Program-made: the position numbers and the translations under genes
Part shown: in pieces, positions 43,960-54,272 of the stretch
Position numbering within the stretch: position 1 is the first letter of the stretch
Layout of the letters: every line of letters begins with the position of its first letter
Source: Pseudotamlana haliotis
Lineage (GTDB): Bacteria; Bacteroidota; Bacteroidia; Flavobacteriales; Flavobacteriaceae
Direction of reading: 5' to 3'
DNA length: 64,000 nucleotides
Assembly (NCBI RefSeq): GCF_008806375.1
Contig: NZ_WAAT01000022.1
Span: 62,001-126,000 of the forward strand
Notes under the pieces: model-generated
What the model was told of the DNA's origin: nothing
The model's database searches: none
Seen by the model: the letters and a program-made list of their open reading frames with translations, nothing else

Positions 43960-45192
43960 ATGGCGAAAGAAGAATTAGAATGCTCATTTTGTGGTAGAAA
44001 GAAGCCTGAAACAAATTTGTTGATAGCAGGACTTGATGCGCATATCTGTGATCGATGTATCGAGCAAGCTCATGGTATTGTTTTAGAAGAATCGAAACAA
44101 AGTGATAGTAGTGATTTATCTGAAGAATTAAAATTAAGAAAGCCACAACAAATCAAGGCTTTCTTAGATGAATATATTATTGGGCAGGATGTGACTAAAA
44201 AAGTCATGTCTGTAGCTGTTTACAATCATTATAAAAGGCTTTTACAGCCGGTTACTAAGGATGATATTGAAATCCAAAAAAGTAACATAATGATGGTAGG
44301 TCAAACCGGTACGGGTAAAACCTTAATGGCGAAGACCATTGCAAAAATGTTAAACGTGCCATTGGCTATTGTTGATGCCACGGTATTAACTGAAGCTGGT
44401 TATGTTGGTGAAGATGTTGAAAGTATCTTGACCCGCTTATTACAGGCTGCCGATTACAATTTAGAAAAGGCTGAAAAGGGTATCGTATTCATTGATGAAA
44501 TCGATAAAATTGCAAGAAAAAGTGATAACCCATCTATAACACGTGATGTTTCAGGTGAAGGGGTACAACAAGCGCTTTTAAAACTTTTAGAAGGTACTGT
44601 TGTTAATGTGCCACCAAAAGGCGGAAGAAAGCATCCTGATCAAAAGTTTATTGAAGTCAACACTGAAAATATTTTATTTATCGCTGGTGGTGCCTTTGAT
44701 GGTATTGATCGTGTGATTTCTAAGCGTTTAAATATGCAAGCTGTAGGTTATAGTGCCTCAATGTCTGATGATGTTGTTGATCAAGATCACTTATTGCAGT
44801 ATATTATTCCAAAGGATTTAAAAGACTTTGGTTTAATTCCAGAGATTATTGGGCGTTTACCTGTTTTAACGTACATGGATCCTCTAGATGCCGAAACATT
44901 ACGAGCGATTTTAACACAACCAAAAAATGCCATTATTAAACAATACAAGAAATTGTTTACTATGGATGAGATTGAGTTTTTAATCACGGATGGTGCTCTA
45001 GACTTTATCGTTGGTAAAGCCATAGAATATAAATTAGGCGCTCGTGGTTTACGTTCACTTTGTGAAGAGATCTTAACCGATGCCATGTTCGAGTTGCCTA
45101 GTAGCGATGAAAAAAAGTTAAATGTGACTAAGGCTTACGCCGAAGAGAAATTAACTAAAACAACTTTAAAGAAGCTTAAAGCGGTTTCTTAA
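43960..45192 (+). CDS. clpX: ClpX AAA+ unfoldase
   Basis: 410 residues. Zinc-binding domain with Cys8, Cys11, Cys30 and Cys33; Walker A GQTGTGKT (residues 114-121); Walker [10 protein letters not shown]; pore loop GYVGEDVE; C-terminal ALGARGLRS-type sensor 2 segment ([14 protein letters not shown]). It selects and unfolds substrates for ClpP. Followed by a strong bidirectional terminator. Confidence 0.98.
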   Translation: MAKEELECSFCGRKKPETNLLIAGLDAHICDRCIEQAHGIVLEESKQSDSSDLSEELKLRKPQQIKAFLDEYIIGQDVTKKVMSVAVYNHYKRLLQPVTKDDIEIQKSNIMMVGQTGTGKTLMAKTIAKMLNVPLAIVDATVLTEAGYVGEDVESILTRLLQAADYNLEKAEKGIVFIDEIDKIARKSDNPSITRDVSGEGVQQALLKLLEGTVVNVPPKGGRKHPDQKFIEVNTENILFIAGGAFDGIDRVISKRLNMQAVGYSASMSDDVVDQDHLLQYIIPKDLKDFGLIPEIIGRLPVLTYMDPLDAETLRAILTQPKNAIIKQYKKLFTMDEIEFLITDGALDFIVGKAIEYKLGARGLRSLCEEILTDAMFELPSSDEKKLNVTKAYAEEKLTKTTLKKLKAVS

Positions 45193-45230
45193 GTTGCTTC
45201 AAATAGAGTAATACTATATAGTATTAACTA

Positions 45231-45260
45231 AAAAAACCACACAGTTTTGTGTGGTTTTTT
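45231..45260. terminator. Bidirectional terminator between clpX and the OmpA-family gene
   Basis: A 12-bp stem (AAAAAACCACAC/GTGTGGTTTTTT) with an AGTTTT loop. A and T runs on both sides let it stop the converging clpX and OmpA-family transcripts. Confidence 0.88.
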
Positions 45261-45300
45261 AGTTTTTATAAATGGGTTTTCAATTGCGCCAATATAATTG

Positions 45301-46884
45301 TTAATCTACAATTAAAAATTCAATTCGTCTGTTGGTGTGGTGCTCTTCTTCAGAGCAATTCGATTTACAGTCAATTAAAGGTTTTGTTTCACCAAAGCCT
45401 TCAGATTGTAGGCGCTCTGCCGTGATACCATGTTCCACTAGATATTTCATCGTAGATGCAGCACGTCGTTTAGATAAGGTTAAATTGTAGCTAGCACTAC
45501 CTCTATTATCGGTGTGTCCCTGAATGTCTAACTTCATATCTGGGTTGTTGTTTAAAATCGTAACCACCTTGTTTAAAGTCAAAAATGATTCTTCTTTAAT
45601 ATTCCATTTGTCGAAATCAAAGTATATGTTTTCTAGTACAATTTTTTGATCTACAATAACCGGTACGGTTGGCTGCAGTTCAATGTCTATTATATATTTA
45701 AACTTGTCTTCCGTATGATCAGCAGTAAAAGCTAATGAGTTCGTTATAAAGCCTTCTTTAGTTGTTGTTATGCTGTATTCTTCAAAAGGAGCTACGTTTA
45801 CAGGGAATTTAAAAGCGCCTAATTCGTTAGTTGTTGTTCTAGAAATTTCTTGACCATCATCATCAAACAGTATTAATTCAGCGTTTGGTAATTTGATTTT
45901 AGAATCTACATCGCTAACGGTTCCTCGTAATGATTGTAAGACAGGATGGTTAGTTACAATATATACATCATAGCTTCCTATGCCTCCTGGCTTATTAGAA
46001 GAGACATATCCTCTTCTTTTTGTCGCTAAAAAGAAGGCAATATCATCTTGTTTTGTGTTTATTGTGTTTCCTAAGTTTCTCGCTTGTTTTGTACCGCTAT
46101 TGGAAAGCTTGCTTCTAAACAAGTCGTAACCTCCTATATTGTTATGACCTTTAGATGCAAAAAACAAATATTTATCATCTAAAGAAAGTGCTGGGTATTT
46201 TTCGTCTTTAGTGGTGTTCACCATGCTTCCTAAGTTTTTTGGAGTGCCTAAAGTACCGTCAGAATTGATGTCAGAAACATAGATGTCAAATCCGCCTTGG
46301 CTGTTTGGGTAATTAGCTGAAAAATAAAGCTTGTTACCTGCATGATTTACAAATGGTGTTTCAACCGATACGTTGTCTTGATTTACACTTAAAAGTGTTT
46401 CGTTAATCCAGTTTCCGTTTGAACCTGCTTCTAAATCTGATTTATAAAGTTTAAACTCTAATGAGTTTTCATGTGAACTACGGGTATAGTAAACGGTAGT
46501 TTCGCTTTTTGAAAAAGTGATTTGATCTTCACTAAAATGTGTATTCAGGATTCTTGAATACGAGAGCGGTCTTGAGATGAATCCGTCTTCTGGATTGACA
46601 TCTAAACAGTACAAATCTTTAAAGGACTCACCAGTTTTAGGGTCAATTTTGGATAAACCGCCTACTTTTTTTGAAGAGACCATAATGAATTTTTCCTTAA
46701 AGAAGCCCGAGCCAATTTCGGAAAATTCGGTGTTTTCAAAAGTAGGAGCGATTTTAAAATTAAAGCCATTATTTCCAATAGCGTTGGAAGGTGTTTGGGT
46801 TTGAGTAGAATTATTCGTTGCGCCATCTTGACTAAAAGTTAAGTTGGCCATAAGAAAAATCAGAAAACAAAGTTTCGTTTTCAT
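45301..46884 (-). CDS. OmpA-family protein with propeller repeats (PorE-like)
   Basis: 527 residues from the ATG at 46884, which starts the signal peptide MKTKLCFLIFLMANLTFS; an ATG at 46899 adds five residues. Domain order: PD40/WD40-like propeller blades (about 60-300; KYPALSLDDKYLFFASKGHN and NKLYFSANYPNSQGGFDIYV are two), a carboxypeptidase-like regulatory domain (about 320-400), then an OmpA peptidoglycan-binding domain (GHTDNRGSASYNLTLSKRRA). This order, minus an N-terminal TPR, recalls PorE of the type IX system, which anchors the machinery to peptidoglycan. Confidence 0.85.
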   Translation of the reverse strand: MKTKLCFLIFLMANLTFSQDGATNNSTQTQTPSNAIGNNGFNFKIAPTFENTEFSEIGSGFFKEKFIMVSSKKVGGLSKIDPKTGESFKDLYCLDVNPEDGFISRPLSYSRILNTHFSEDQITFSKSETTVYYTRSSHENSLEFKLYKSDLEAGSNGNWINETLLSVNQDNVSVETPFVNHAGNKLYFSANYPNSQGGFDIYVSDINSDGTLGTPKNLGSMVNTTKDEKYPALSLDDKYLFFASKGHNNIGGYDLFRSKLSNSGTKQARNLGNTINTKQDDIAFFLATKRRGYVSSNKPGGIGSYDVYIVTNHPVLQSLRGTVSDVDSKIKLPNAELILFDDDGQEISRTTTNELGAFKFPVNVAPFEEYSITTTKEGFITNSLAFTADHTEDKFKYIIDIELQPTVPVIVDQKIVLENIYFDFDKWNIKEESFLTLNKVVTILNNNPDMKLDIQGHTDNRGSASYNLTLSKRRAASTMKYLVEHGITAERLQSEGFGETKPLIDCKSNCSEEEHHTNRRIEFLIVD

Positions 46885-47014
46885 ATTGAAAGGGGTCAAG
46901 TTAATCGTTGGTTTATTGTAAAGATAATGTAGTAAGCCGTGAAAATAATACGGCTTAGATTAAAGGTAAGATAATTCGTTATAAGTTGTTTTTTAGATGT
47001 ATTTGCTTACATTC

Positions 47015-48529
47015 TTAGGTATTTATAGTCAGTAATTCATCTATATATTCTCTTGTGTTAGAAAGTCTAGGGATTTTATGCTGTCCACCTAACTTATTAT
47101 TTTGTTTTAGCCAGTCGTAAAAGAGGTTTTTTCTTGCACAATGTATAGTAGGTTTGTTCAGCGTGATGTTGTTATAACGCTTGGCTTCATAATCGGTATT
47201 GAGCGCTTTTAGGGCGTTGTCAAAAAGCGTGTTAAAATTTTCCATGTCCTTAGGTGCCGTTTTAAATTCGATTAGCCATTCATGAGCGCCCTTTTCTTTG
47301 CCTTGCATGAAAATTGGGGCTGCTGTGTACTCAACAATTTCTGAGTTTGTTTGTTGGCAAACCGATTTTAAAGCGTTTTCTGCATTTTCAATAATGAGTT
47401 CTTCACCAAATACATTGATATGATGTTTGGTACGCCCAGAGACTCTAATACGGTACGGGTTAAAAGATGTAAACCGAACAGTGTCACCTATTTTATAACG
47501 CCATAAGCCGGCGTTTGTGGTTATAATAACTGCATAGTTTTGATGCAACTCAACTTCGCTTAGGGGAATGGCTTTTTCTTCTGAAGTGGCATAGATATTC
47601 ATGGGGATAAACTCATAGAATATACCGTAATCGAGCATGAGTAGGAGGTCATTGGAATCATTCTGATCTTGAATGGCAAAGAAACCTTCCGATGCATTAT
47701 AAATTTCGTAGTATTTAAAATTGTTTTTAGGCAGGATATTTTTGTATTGATCGGCATAAGGCGTAAAACTAACGCCACCATGAAAATAGACTTCTAAATT
47801 CGGCCAGACCTCATGTAAATCTTTTTTTCCAGTAGTTTCTAAAACATTATTTAAAAGCACCAGCATCCAAGAAGGGACTCCAGCTAGGCTGGTCACGTTT
47901 TCGTTTCTAGTTTCATCAACAATAGCTTGCATTTTATACTCCCAGTCGCTCATAAGCGAAACCTTGTTGCTAGGTGTACTGCTAAATTCGGCCCAAAAAG
48001 GCATGTTGTCAATAAGAATGGCCGATAAATCGCCGTAAGCAGTACCGTTTTCCTTATATAATTGTTTGCTTCCGCCTAAGCGCAAGCTCTTTCCTGTAAA
48101 TAATTGGGCGTTTTCATTGTTGTTTAAATACATGCACAACAAATCTTTACTGGCCGCATAATGACAATCTTCTAAAGATTCTTCACTCACTGGTATAAAT
48201 TTACTTCTGGCCCGTGTGGTGCCACTAGATTTAGCAAACCATTTAATTGGTGTTGGCCAAAAAATATTGCCTTCGCCTTGTCTGGAGCGTTCAATAACAT
48301 TCTGCCAGCCGTCATAATTTTTTATAGGAACGCGTTCGGTAAAAGTTTTGTAGTTTTTTATACTATCGAAATCGTGTTCTTTACCAAATTCGGTGTCTTT
48401 TGCAAATTGAATCAAGCTTAATAGCAATTCGTTTTGTACCTCATTGGGGTATTTTAAAAACAATTCAATTTGATGAAATCGCTTTTTTAAAAACCAAGAT
48501 GCAATGGAATTAACTATGGGTATTGACAT
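47015..48529 (-). CDS. GH3 auxin-responsive-promoter-family acyl-adenylating protein
   Basis: 504 residues, the family length. GH3 proteins adenylate an acid and join it to an amino acid; plant members act on auxin or jasmonate. Seen here: KSSGTTRARSKFIPVSEESL (phosphate-binding loop, about residues 104-123), YNASEGFFAIQDQ and YRIRVSGRTKHHINVFGEEL. Bacterial members have no established substrate. It is divergent from the DUF2797 gene. Not to be confused with glycoside hydrolase family 3. Confidence 0.9.
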   Translation of the reverse strand: MSIPIVNSIASWFLKKRFHQIELFLKYPNEVQNELLLSLIQFAKDTEFGKEHDFDSIKNYKTFTERVPIKNYDGWQNVIERSRQGEGNIFWPTPIKWFAKSSGTTRARSKFIPVSEESLEDCHYAASKDLLCMYLNNNENAQLFTGKSLRLGGSKQLYKENGTAYGDLSAILIDNMPFWAEFSSTPSNKVSLMSDWEYKMQAIVDETRNENVTSLAGVPSWMLVLLNNVLETTGKKDLHEVWPNLEVYFHGGVSFTPYADQYKNILPKNNFKYYEIYNASEGFFAIQDQNDSNDLLLMLDYGIFYEFIPMNIYATSEEKAIPLSEVELHQNYAVIITTNAGLWRYKIGDTVRFTSFNPYRIRVSGRTKHHINVFGEELIIENAENALKSVCQQTNSEIVEYTAAPIFMQGKEKGAHEWLIEFKTAPKDMENFNTLFDNALKALNTDYEAKRYNNITLNKPTIHCARKNLFYDWLKQNNKLGGQHKIPRLSNTREYIDELLTINT

Positions 48530-48572
48530 AATTTATTTTATCTTTAATTTTTTAAAAATAAGACTTTTTTTT

Positions 48573-49367
48573 ATGACCTACCAAGGTGTTTTGACAAAAA
48601 TGGAAACGGAATTTTCAAGTCCGATTCAATATTATTTGGTGTTTGAAAATGACTTTTTAAATATGAATCAATTGCTGGATAAAACCCTGATAATTCAATT
48701 TGTTAAATACCAATGTTTAAACTGTGGGATGGACAAACCTATTTACAGACAAGGGTTTTGCAAGTCTTGTTTTTTTGAGATACCACAGGCGGCTGATTGG
48801 ATCATGCATCCGGAATTAAGCACCGCACATTTAGGTCAGGAAGATCGCGATTTAGAATACGAAAAAGCGGTGCAACTGAAGCCGCATATTGTTTACCTGG
48901 CGAATTCCAGTAATGTCAAGGTAGGGGTGACTAGAAAAACTCAGGTGCCAACACGATGGATAGACCAGGGGGCACATGAAGCTATTGAAATCGTTGAGGT
49001 ACCTAATCGTTATTTGGCTGGAATTACCGAGGTGGCTTTAAAAGCGCATGTGGCCGATAAAACCAACTGGCGTAAGATGCTTAAAAATGATATTGACGAT
49101 GAAAATTTGGTAGAATGGCGTGAGCGTTTATCCGATTATATTCCTGCTGAAGCGAAAGATTATTTTATTCAGAATAACACAGAAACACATTTAGATTTTC
49201 CGGTGAATCAATACCCTGAAAAACCTAAGAGTTTAAATATTAAGAAAGATCTTGAGTATACGGGGAAACTCGTAGGCATTAAAGGCCAGTATCTCATTTT
49301 TGAAGACGACACCGTTTTTAATGTGCGAGCCAATGAAGGTTTGGTTGTGAATATTGCGATAGACTAA
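48573..49367 (+). CDS. DUF2797 family protein
   Basis: 264 residues from the ATG at 48573 (MTYQGVLTKMETEF); an ATG further upstream at 48504 would overlap the divergent GH3 gene. It has a treble-clef-like zinc site (CLNCGMDKPIYRQGFCKSC, about residues 49-67) and HIVYLANSSNVKVGVTRKTQ with GIY-YIG-like character (about residues 107-130). DUF2797 proteins are uncharacterised; the nuclease-like hint is inference. Confidence 0.85.
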   Translation: MTYQGVLTKMETEFSSPIQYYLVFENDFLNMNQLLDKTLIIQFVKYQCLNCGMDKPIYRQGFCKSCFFEIPQAADWIMHPELSTAHLGQEDRDLEYEKAVQLKPHIVYLANSSNVKVGVTRKTQVPTRWIDQGAHEAIEIVEVPNRYLAGITEVALKAHVADKTNWRKMLKNDIDDENLVEWRERLSDYIPAEAKDYFIQNNTETHLDFPVNQYPEKPKSLNIKKDLEYTGKLVGIKGQYLIFEDDTVFNVRANEGLVVNIAID

Positions 49368-49374
49368 TAATTAA

Positions 49375-49406
49375 AAAACCCATTTATGATAGCATAAATG
49401 GGTTTT
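49375..49406. terminator. Bidirectional terminator between DUF2797 and rpsU
   Basis: A perfect 14-bp stem (AAAACCCATTTATG/CATAAATGGGTTTT) with an ATAG loop lies between converging genes. Confidence 0.88.
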
Positions 49407-49428
49407 AATATAAATTTTAGAGTGAAGT

Positions 49429-49623
49429 CTATATTTCTTCTTGATCTCTTAAACCTTGAATATAAGCTGCTTTTTGAACTTGACGACGTCTTTTTACAGA
49501 TGGTTTTGTGAAAAACTGTCCGTCTCTTAAGTTTTGCATTACTTTAATATTTCTGTGTTTTCTTTTGTAGCGTTTTAAGGCACGCTCTATGTTTTCGCCG
49601 TCTTTTACAATGATTTTTAACAT
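49429..49623 (-). CDS. rpsU: 30S ribosomal protein S21
   Basis: 64 residues, basic, with KDGENIERALKRYKRKHR at the start and FFTKPSVKRRRQVQKAAY in the middle, both typical of bS21. It lies 39 bases downstream of rpoD. S21 binds near the anti-Shine-Dalgarno end of 16S rRNA, of interest in a phylum where that sequence is sequestered. Confidence 0.96.
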   Translation of the reverse strand: MLKIIVKDGENIERALKRYKRKHRNIKVMQNLRDGQFFTKPSVKRRRQVQKAAYIQGLRDQEEI

Positions 49624-49662
49624 GACTCGTATTTAATAAATTATAATTATAATATTTAGGTT

Positions 49663-50526
49663 TTACCCTAAATAAGTTCTTAGTACTCTACTTTTTGAGG
49701 CGTGACGTAATCTACGTATACCGCGCTCTTTTATTTGTCTTACGCGCTCTCTTGTAATTCCAAAAGCATCGCCAATTTCTTCGAGGCTCTTAGGTTGTTT
49801 TACACTAATACCATAATAGTGTCTAATCACTTGAGCTTCTTTGTCTGAAAGGGTTTCTAAAGCACGGTTAACTTCAGCGTTTAATGATTCTTTAATTAAA
49901 TCTGAATCTGGTGATTGGCCTTCATTAGATTTAACGACATCATATAAACTAAACGTTTCGCCTTCCTTCAACGGCGCATCCATAGATACGTGTCTTCCAG
50001 AAACTTTCATAGATTGCTTAACATCACTAATTGAAAGGTCTAATGTTGAAGCAATCTCTTGAGCGCTAGGCGCCCTTTCATGGGTTTGTTCTAAAAATGA
50101 ATAAGCTTTATTAATTTTATTTATAGAACCAATTTTGTTCAAAGGTAATCTAACTATTCGAGATTGTTGTGCTAAAGCTTGAAGAATTGCTTGACGAATC
50201 CACCAAACGGCATAAGAGATGAATTTAAAACCTCTAGTTTCGTCAAAGCGTTTCGCTGCTTTTACTAGGCCAGCGTTGCCTTCGTTGATTAAATCAGGCA
50301 AAGTTAAGCCTTGATTTTGATATTGTTTTGAGACTGAAACTACAAAACGCAAATTAGCCGTTGTGAGTGTATCTAGAGCTTTTTGGTCGCCATTTTTAAT
50401 CCTTTGTGCTAATTCAACCTCTTCTTCAGCGGTGATTAAGGGGATTTTACTAATGTCTTGAAGGTATTTGTCTAAAGATTTGGACTCGCGATTGGTAACT
50501 TGTTTTGTGATTTTTAACTGCCTCAT
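49663..50526 (-). CDS. rpoD: Primary sigma factor RpoD/SigA (short Bacteroidota form)
   Basis: 287 residues with regions 1.2 to 4.2 but no region 1.1 or non-conserved insert. Core recognition [25 protein letters not shown], -10 recognition helix [14 protein letters not shown], and region 4.2 [20 protein letters not shown]. Its form matches the sigma that reads TTG / TAnnTTTG promoters. rpsU follows on the same transcript; dnaG, often between them in other phyla, is absent. Confidence 0.95.
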   Translation of the reverse strand: MRQLKITKQVTNRESKSLDKYLQDISKIPLITAEEEVELAQRIKNGDQKALDTLTTANLRFVVSVSKQYQNQGLTLPDLINEGNAGLVKAAKRFDETRGFKFISYAVWWIRQAILQALAQQSRIVRLPLNKIGSINKINKAYSFLEQTHERAPSAQEIASTLDLSISDVKQSMKVSGRHVSMDAPLKEGETFSLYDVVKSNEGQSPDSDLIKESLNAEVNRALETLSDKEAQVIRHYYGISVKQPKSLEEIGDAFGITRERVRQIKERGIRRLRHASKSRVLRTYLG

Positions 50527-50607
50527 GAAGATGTTTTAAGATTATGTCGAACCTTTAATATAGCGTTTTTGTAGCGAAAAACCTAATAAATCCGATTATC
50601 GTACTGA

Positions 50608-50660
50608 AAAACCCTTCAAAATGAATAAAAACGTCTATTTTATTCATTTTGAAGGGTTTT
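50608..50660. terminator. Very long perfect-stem terminator between rpoD and the AsmA-like gene
   Basis: A 23-bp uninterrupted stem (50608-50630 with 50638-50660) with a 7-base loop, core ACCCTTCAAAATGAATAAA. It lies 52 bases downstream of the AsmA-like gene on the minus strand and upstream of rpoD. It ends the AsmA transcript; T-runs are present on both sides. Confidence 0.85.
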
Positions 50661-50711
50661 TTATGTGATTTCAAGCTGTTTAAATAGCCTGCAATTTCAT
50701 TGTAAATAAGC

Positions 50712-53390
50712 TTACTCCTTTTTCTTTCCGCCTAAGAAACCATCTAGCACATTTTTAATCACCTTTTTAGAGTCGTTTGCTTTGTTTGAAGTGCTATCAT
50801 CTGTGGCTGTATTTTCTTTTGAACCCACAATGCCGTTTAAGACATCTTGAACATGATTGCTCTGGTCTTGTTTTAAGGAGTCTGATTTTGTTTTGTTTCC
50901 TCCAATAACATCGCCAATAAGGTTGTTAATTTCGTCTTTCCCTTGATTGAGTAATTTCTCTTTCTGAATTTCTAAAAGCTGATTGCTCAGGTCTTTTGCG
51001 GCACTGGTTAAATCGGTTTTTACACTAGGGCTCGTATAACTTCCTGTGATATTGGCTGTAACAGGAATCGACATGTTATCTACTTTTGGGTCGTCAATTT
51101 TTCCGATTAAGCGGTTAATGTCGCTGCCTAAATATTTTGCAGGCACGCTAAACACAGCGCTGTAATCAATGCTTTTATCAAAACCATGGGCGCCAGTCAC
51201 CGTAATATCAATGTCTTTATACTTTAAATCGAAAGGAGCAACACTCACTTTGCCATTAGTAAATTCTAATTTAGTTTTTAGATCATTGAGGTTGATGTCT
51301 TCAAAATTCATAAAGTCTACCGAGTTGTCAAGCTTGCTTATAATTCCGTTTTCGTCATTATTTATGCTTGTCGCTAATAATTCGGCCAAGGCTTCACCGG
51401 TAAGACTATTTAACTTAGGAGTAAAATCATTATTTAAATCTCCAGCCATGGCAATATTCGTATTCAGTTTTCCTTTAAATATTTGTGCAATAGGCGCTAA
51501 ACTTCGAAGTAATTCTAAATCTTTAAATGATTGCGCAATATCAAAATTATTCGCGTCAATGGCCATGTTAAAACTAGTTGTTTCTGATTTTGTCGATACA
51601 TTACCAGAAAGACCAAGCTTGCCATTAAAGATACTAGAACTTACATTTTGAAGGGTAACTTGTTCATCTTTTATGATTAAAGTACCGGTAACATCTTCTA
51701 AATTTAAATTGTCATAAACCACCATGTTGGCTTTGGCGTTTATGGTGCAATCTAAAAACGCCGGAATTTTTATAGCTTCAGTTGGAGTTGTAGTTTTAGT
51801 AGATGTTTCGGTGTCTTGTTCAGATTCAGACATAAAATCATTCACCTTAAAAAGGTAGGAATTCAAATCAAAATTACCTTTTAAGGTTTGATCGCTAAAT
51901 ACAAAACCTAATAGATTGTTTATTGTTCCGGTAGCGTTTAAATCGGTTTCACCTGTTTTAGCTTTAAGCGTATTTAGAGATACGGTTCCTGGATTAAAAG
52001 TTAAATTTGCTTGTGAAATCTGTATTGGTTTCACAAAATCTTCTGATGTCATTTCAAAACCAGATAAATTTACCGAACCACTACTTTTTATACGTTCGTA
52101 AGCATTAGATTCTATGGCTTCCATATCGAAAGCTGTATTAACCTTAGCTTTTAAAATACCACTCAGCTTCTGGTCTAACTCCACAGGGTACACTTGGCTG
52201 ATTTTGGCTAAGTTTAAAACCCCATCGATATCAGTATCCACGAGCATATTTCCGGTAAGATTTTTTAAGTGTGCTGAAGCTTTAAAAACATCTTGGTCAA
52301 TTTGAAAATCAAGGGTGTTGATGTCAACATAAGTATCATCTGCATTTCCAGTGGTGTTTTTAATAATGGTGTTAATGCTAATATGCTCCACCGCCTTTGG
52401 TAAATCTGGGTATTTAAATGACGCGTCATTAGAAGTGATGCTTACATTAAAAGTAGGAATAGTAGTTTCGGTAAGTTGCCCTTTAACCATGCCTTTTACT
52501 ATAAAATCACCTGTAGTTTCTACGTTTTCAATACTTTTAGAATAGGTTTCAGGAATAAGCGCTAAGAAATTTTTAAAATCAGATTCCGGATTTTCAAAGG
52601 TGATGTCAATATTTTGGCCTTCATCAATTAGCTGAACGAAACCATCAAAATGAATGGGTAGCTGATTAATTTGGGCTTTATTTTCCTTGAAACTGTATTT
52701 ATTGTTAATTAAATCTACTGCAATTAAGGCATCTAAGCTAATGGGGTTATTGTTTAGATAATTGATGTCTTCAATGTTTACACTAAGATTTAAGGCGGTT
52801 TCGGTATCTAATTCTGAAACTTCAGAAGTGAATGTGCCGTGGCCTTCATGATTAAATTCTGAAATATGAGCTGTAGTTTTTGATAGCTCGTCTATATAGG
52901 TGAAAGCACTGTTCTTGATTTGATAATCTTTAATACTGAAGGCGAAATTACTAGGGGTTTCTTCCGCGGAAGCGTTATCGTCTTCTGAAGTTTTAGCAAT
53001 ATCATAATTGTTGTTGCCAAACTTATCGGTTTACAGGGTAATCAATGCTTCGTCAACATAAATAGAGTTGATTTCCATGGCTTCATTAGCACTTTTGAAA
53101 ACCTCTTTAACCGACATGGTAAAGGAAATGGTTTTAGCAACGGCTAAGGTTTCATCTTTAAAAGGGGCGTGGTTTGTAATCACAAAATCACTAACGCTTA
53201 TGCCTGCTTGAGGGAAGTTTTTTATAAAACTAAGGTTCAGATCGCTAAACTCCACATGTGCGTTTAGATTTTTATTGATTGTTGCTTTTACAAGTTCTTT
53301 AATTCGGCCTTCAAAAATAAACGGAATGGCAATAAGAGCGCCAATGATTATGATTAGAATAATGCCTGCAATTTTTAAAAATTTCTTCAT
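50712..53390 (-). pseudogene. AsmA-family protein interrupted by an in-frame TAA
   Basis: One continuous frame of about 892 codons from the ATG at 53390 to 50712, broken once by TAA at 53031-53033. Before it: N-terminal membrane helix and AsmA start (MKKFLKIAGIILIIIIGALI ... INSIYVDEALITL). After it: TDKFGNNNYDIAKTSEDD and so on, without further stops. CAA or AAA to TAA would explain it. AsmA proteins are large periplasmic bridge-like proteins linked to lipid transport or outer-membrane assembly. The C-terminal ~590 codons have an internal ATG (52490) but no signal or anchor there, so a restart product would not be exported. Confidence 0.85.
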
Positions 53391-53497
53391 AAAGAAAGAT
53401 TTCATCTAGGGTTAGGTAGCGCAAAGTTAAGCGTTTTAGGAAAGGGAGTTAAGCTAATATAGTTTAAATATTAACTCATATCATATTGAAATACGGT

Positions 53498-54202
53498 TTA
53501 AAGTAAGTCAATTTCTTGGTTCACTTTTAAGCGGAAGCGTTTTCTGAATAGAAATACGCCAAGGTATAGAAATGGCGTATCGCAGGCTGCAATAATGACT
53601 TTAAAAAGAAAACCGCTAAGTACGAGTCCTTTAAAGTTTTCCCAAGCAATAATGTCAAATGAGCACAATAAAAATACAATGGTAAAGGTGTCTATAAATT
53701 GAGAAAACCAAGTGGAAAAGTTGTTACGCAGCCAGAGGTATTTACCAAAAGTTAGGCGTTTCCAGAAATGATAAATTTGAATATCGATAAACTGAGCAAA
53801 CAAATACGTTACCATACTGGCAAAAACGGCTACAGAAGTATTGCCAAAAACGGTGTTAAACATGTGGTCATCAACGTAAGACCATGGCGTGGCAGGAACT
53901 AAGCTTGAAACATGAATGATTAAAAGTGAAAAAAGTGAAGCAAAAATACCCACCACGACCACATCATTGGCGCGTTTTTTACCGTAGATTTCACTAATTA
54001 AATCGGTGATTAAAAAGGTGATGGGGTAAGGTAAAACACCCACTGAAATCTCAAAAAGTTTGGTGCTAAATATTTCGATTTCTAAGGGGTACCAGTAAAA
54101 AAACTTCTGAAAGATGAGGTTTGAAACCACCAATGAGGTTATAAACAGGGCACCCAAAAGCAAATAAATACGTTGTGCAGCAAGTTTATCTCTTAAAGTC
54201 AT
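53498..54202 (-). CDS. Queuosine precursor transporter (YhhQ family)
   Basis: 234 residues with six membrane helices. Segments FLITDLISEIYGKKRANDVV near residue 60 and FSTWFSQFIDTFTIVFLL near residue 158 are typical of the YhhQ/VUT1 family, which imports queuosine precursors such as preQ0/preQ1 for tRNA modification. No queuosine biosynthesis genes are nearby. Confidence 0.92.
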   Translation of the reverse strand: MTLRDKLAAQRIYLLLGALFITSLVVSNLIFQKFFYWYPLEIEIFSTKLFEISVGVLPYPITFLITDLISEIYGKKRANDVVVVGIFASLFSLLIIHVSSLVPATPWSYVDDHMFNTVFGNTSVAVFASMVTYLFAQFIDIQIYHFWKRLTFGKYLWLRNNFSTWFSQFIDTFTIVFLLCSFDIIAWENFKGLVLSGFLFKVIIAACDTPFLYLGVFLFRKRFRLKVNQEIDLL

Positions 54203-54272
54203 AGTGATTGTGGATAAATACGTGTTGTAAATATAAAGGATTAAAAATTGTTTTAGTTATTTTGCCGCTCTT

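Noticed and set aside
24227-53390. Codon reassignment as the explanation for the three in-frame stops
   Set aside because: TAG, TGA and TAA are each involved, and many intact genes here end at these codons at their expected family lengths.
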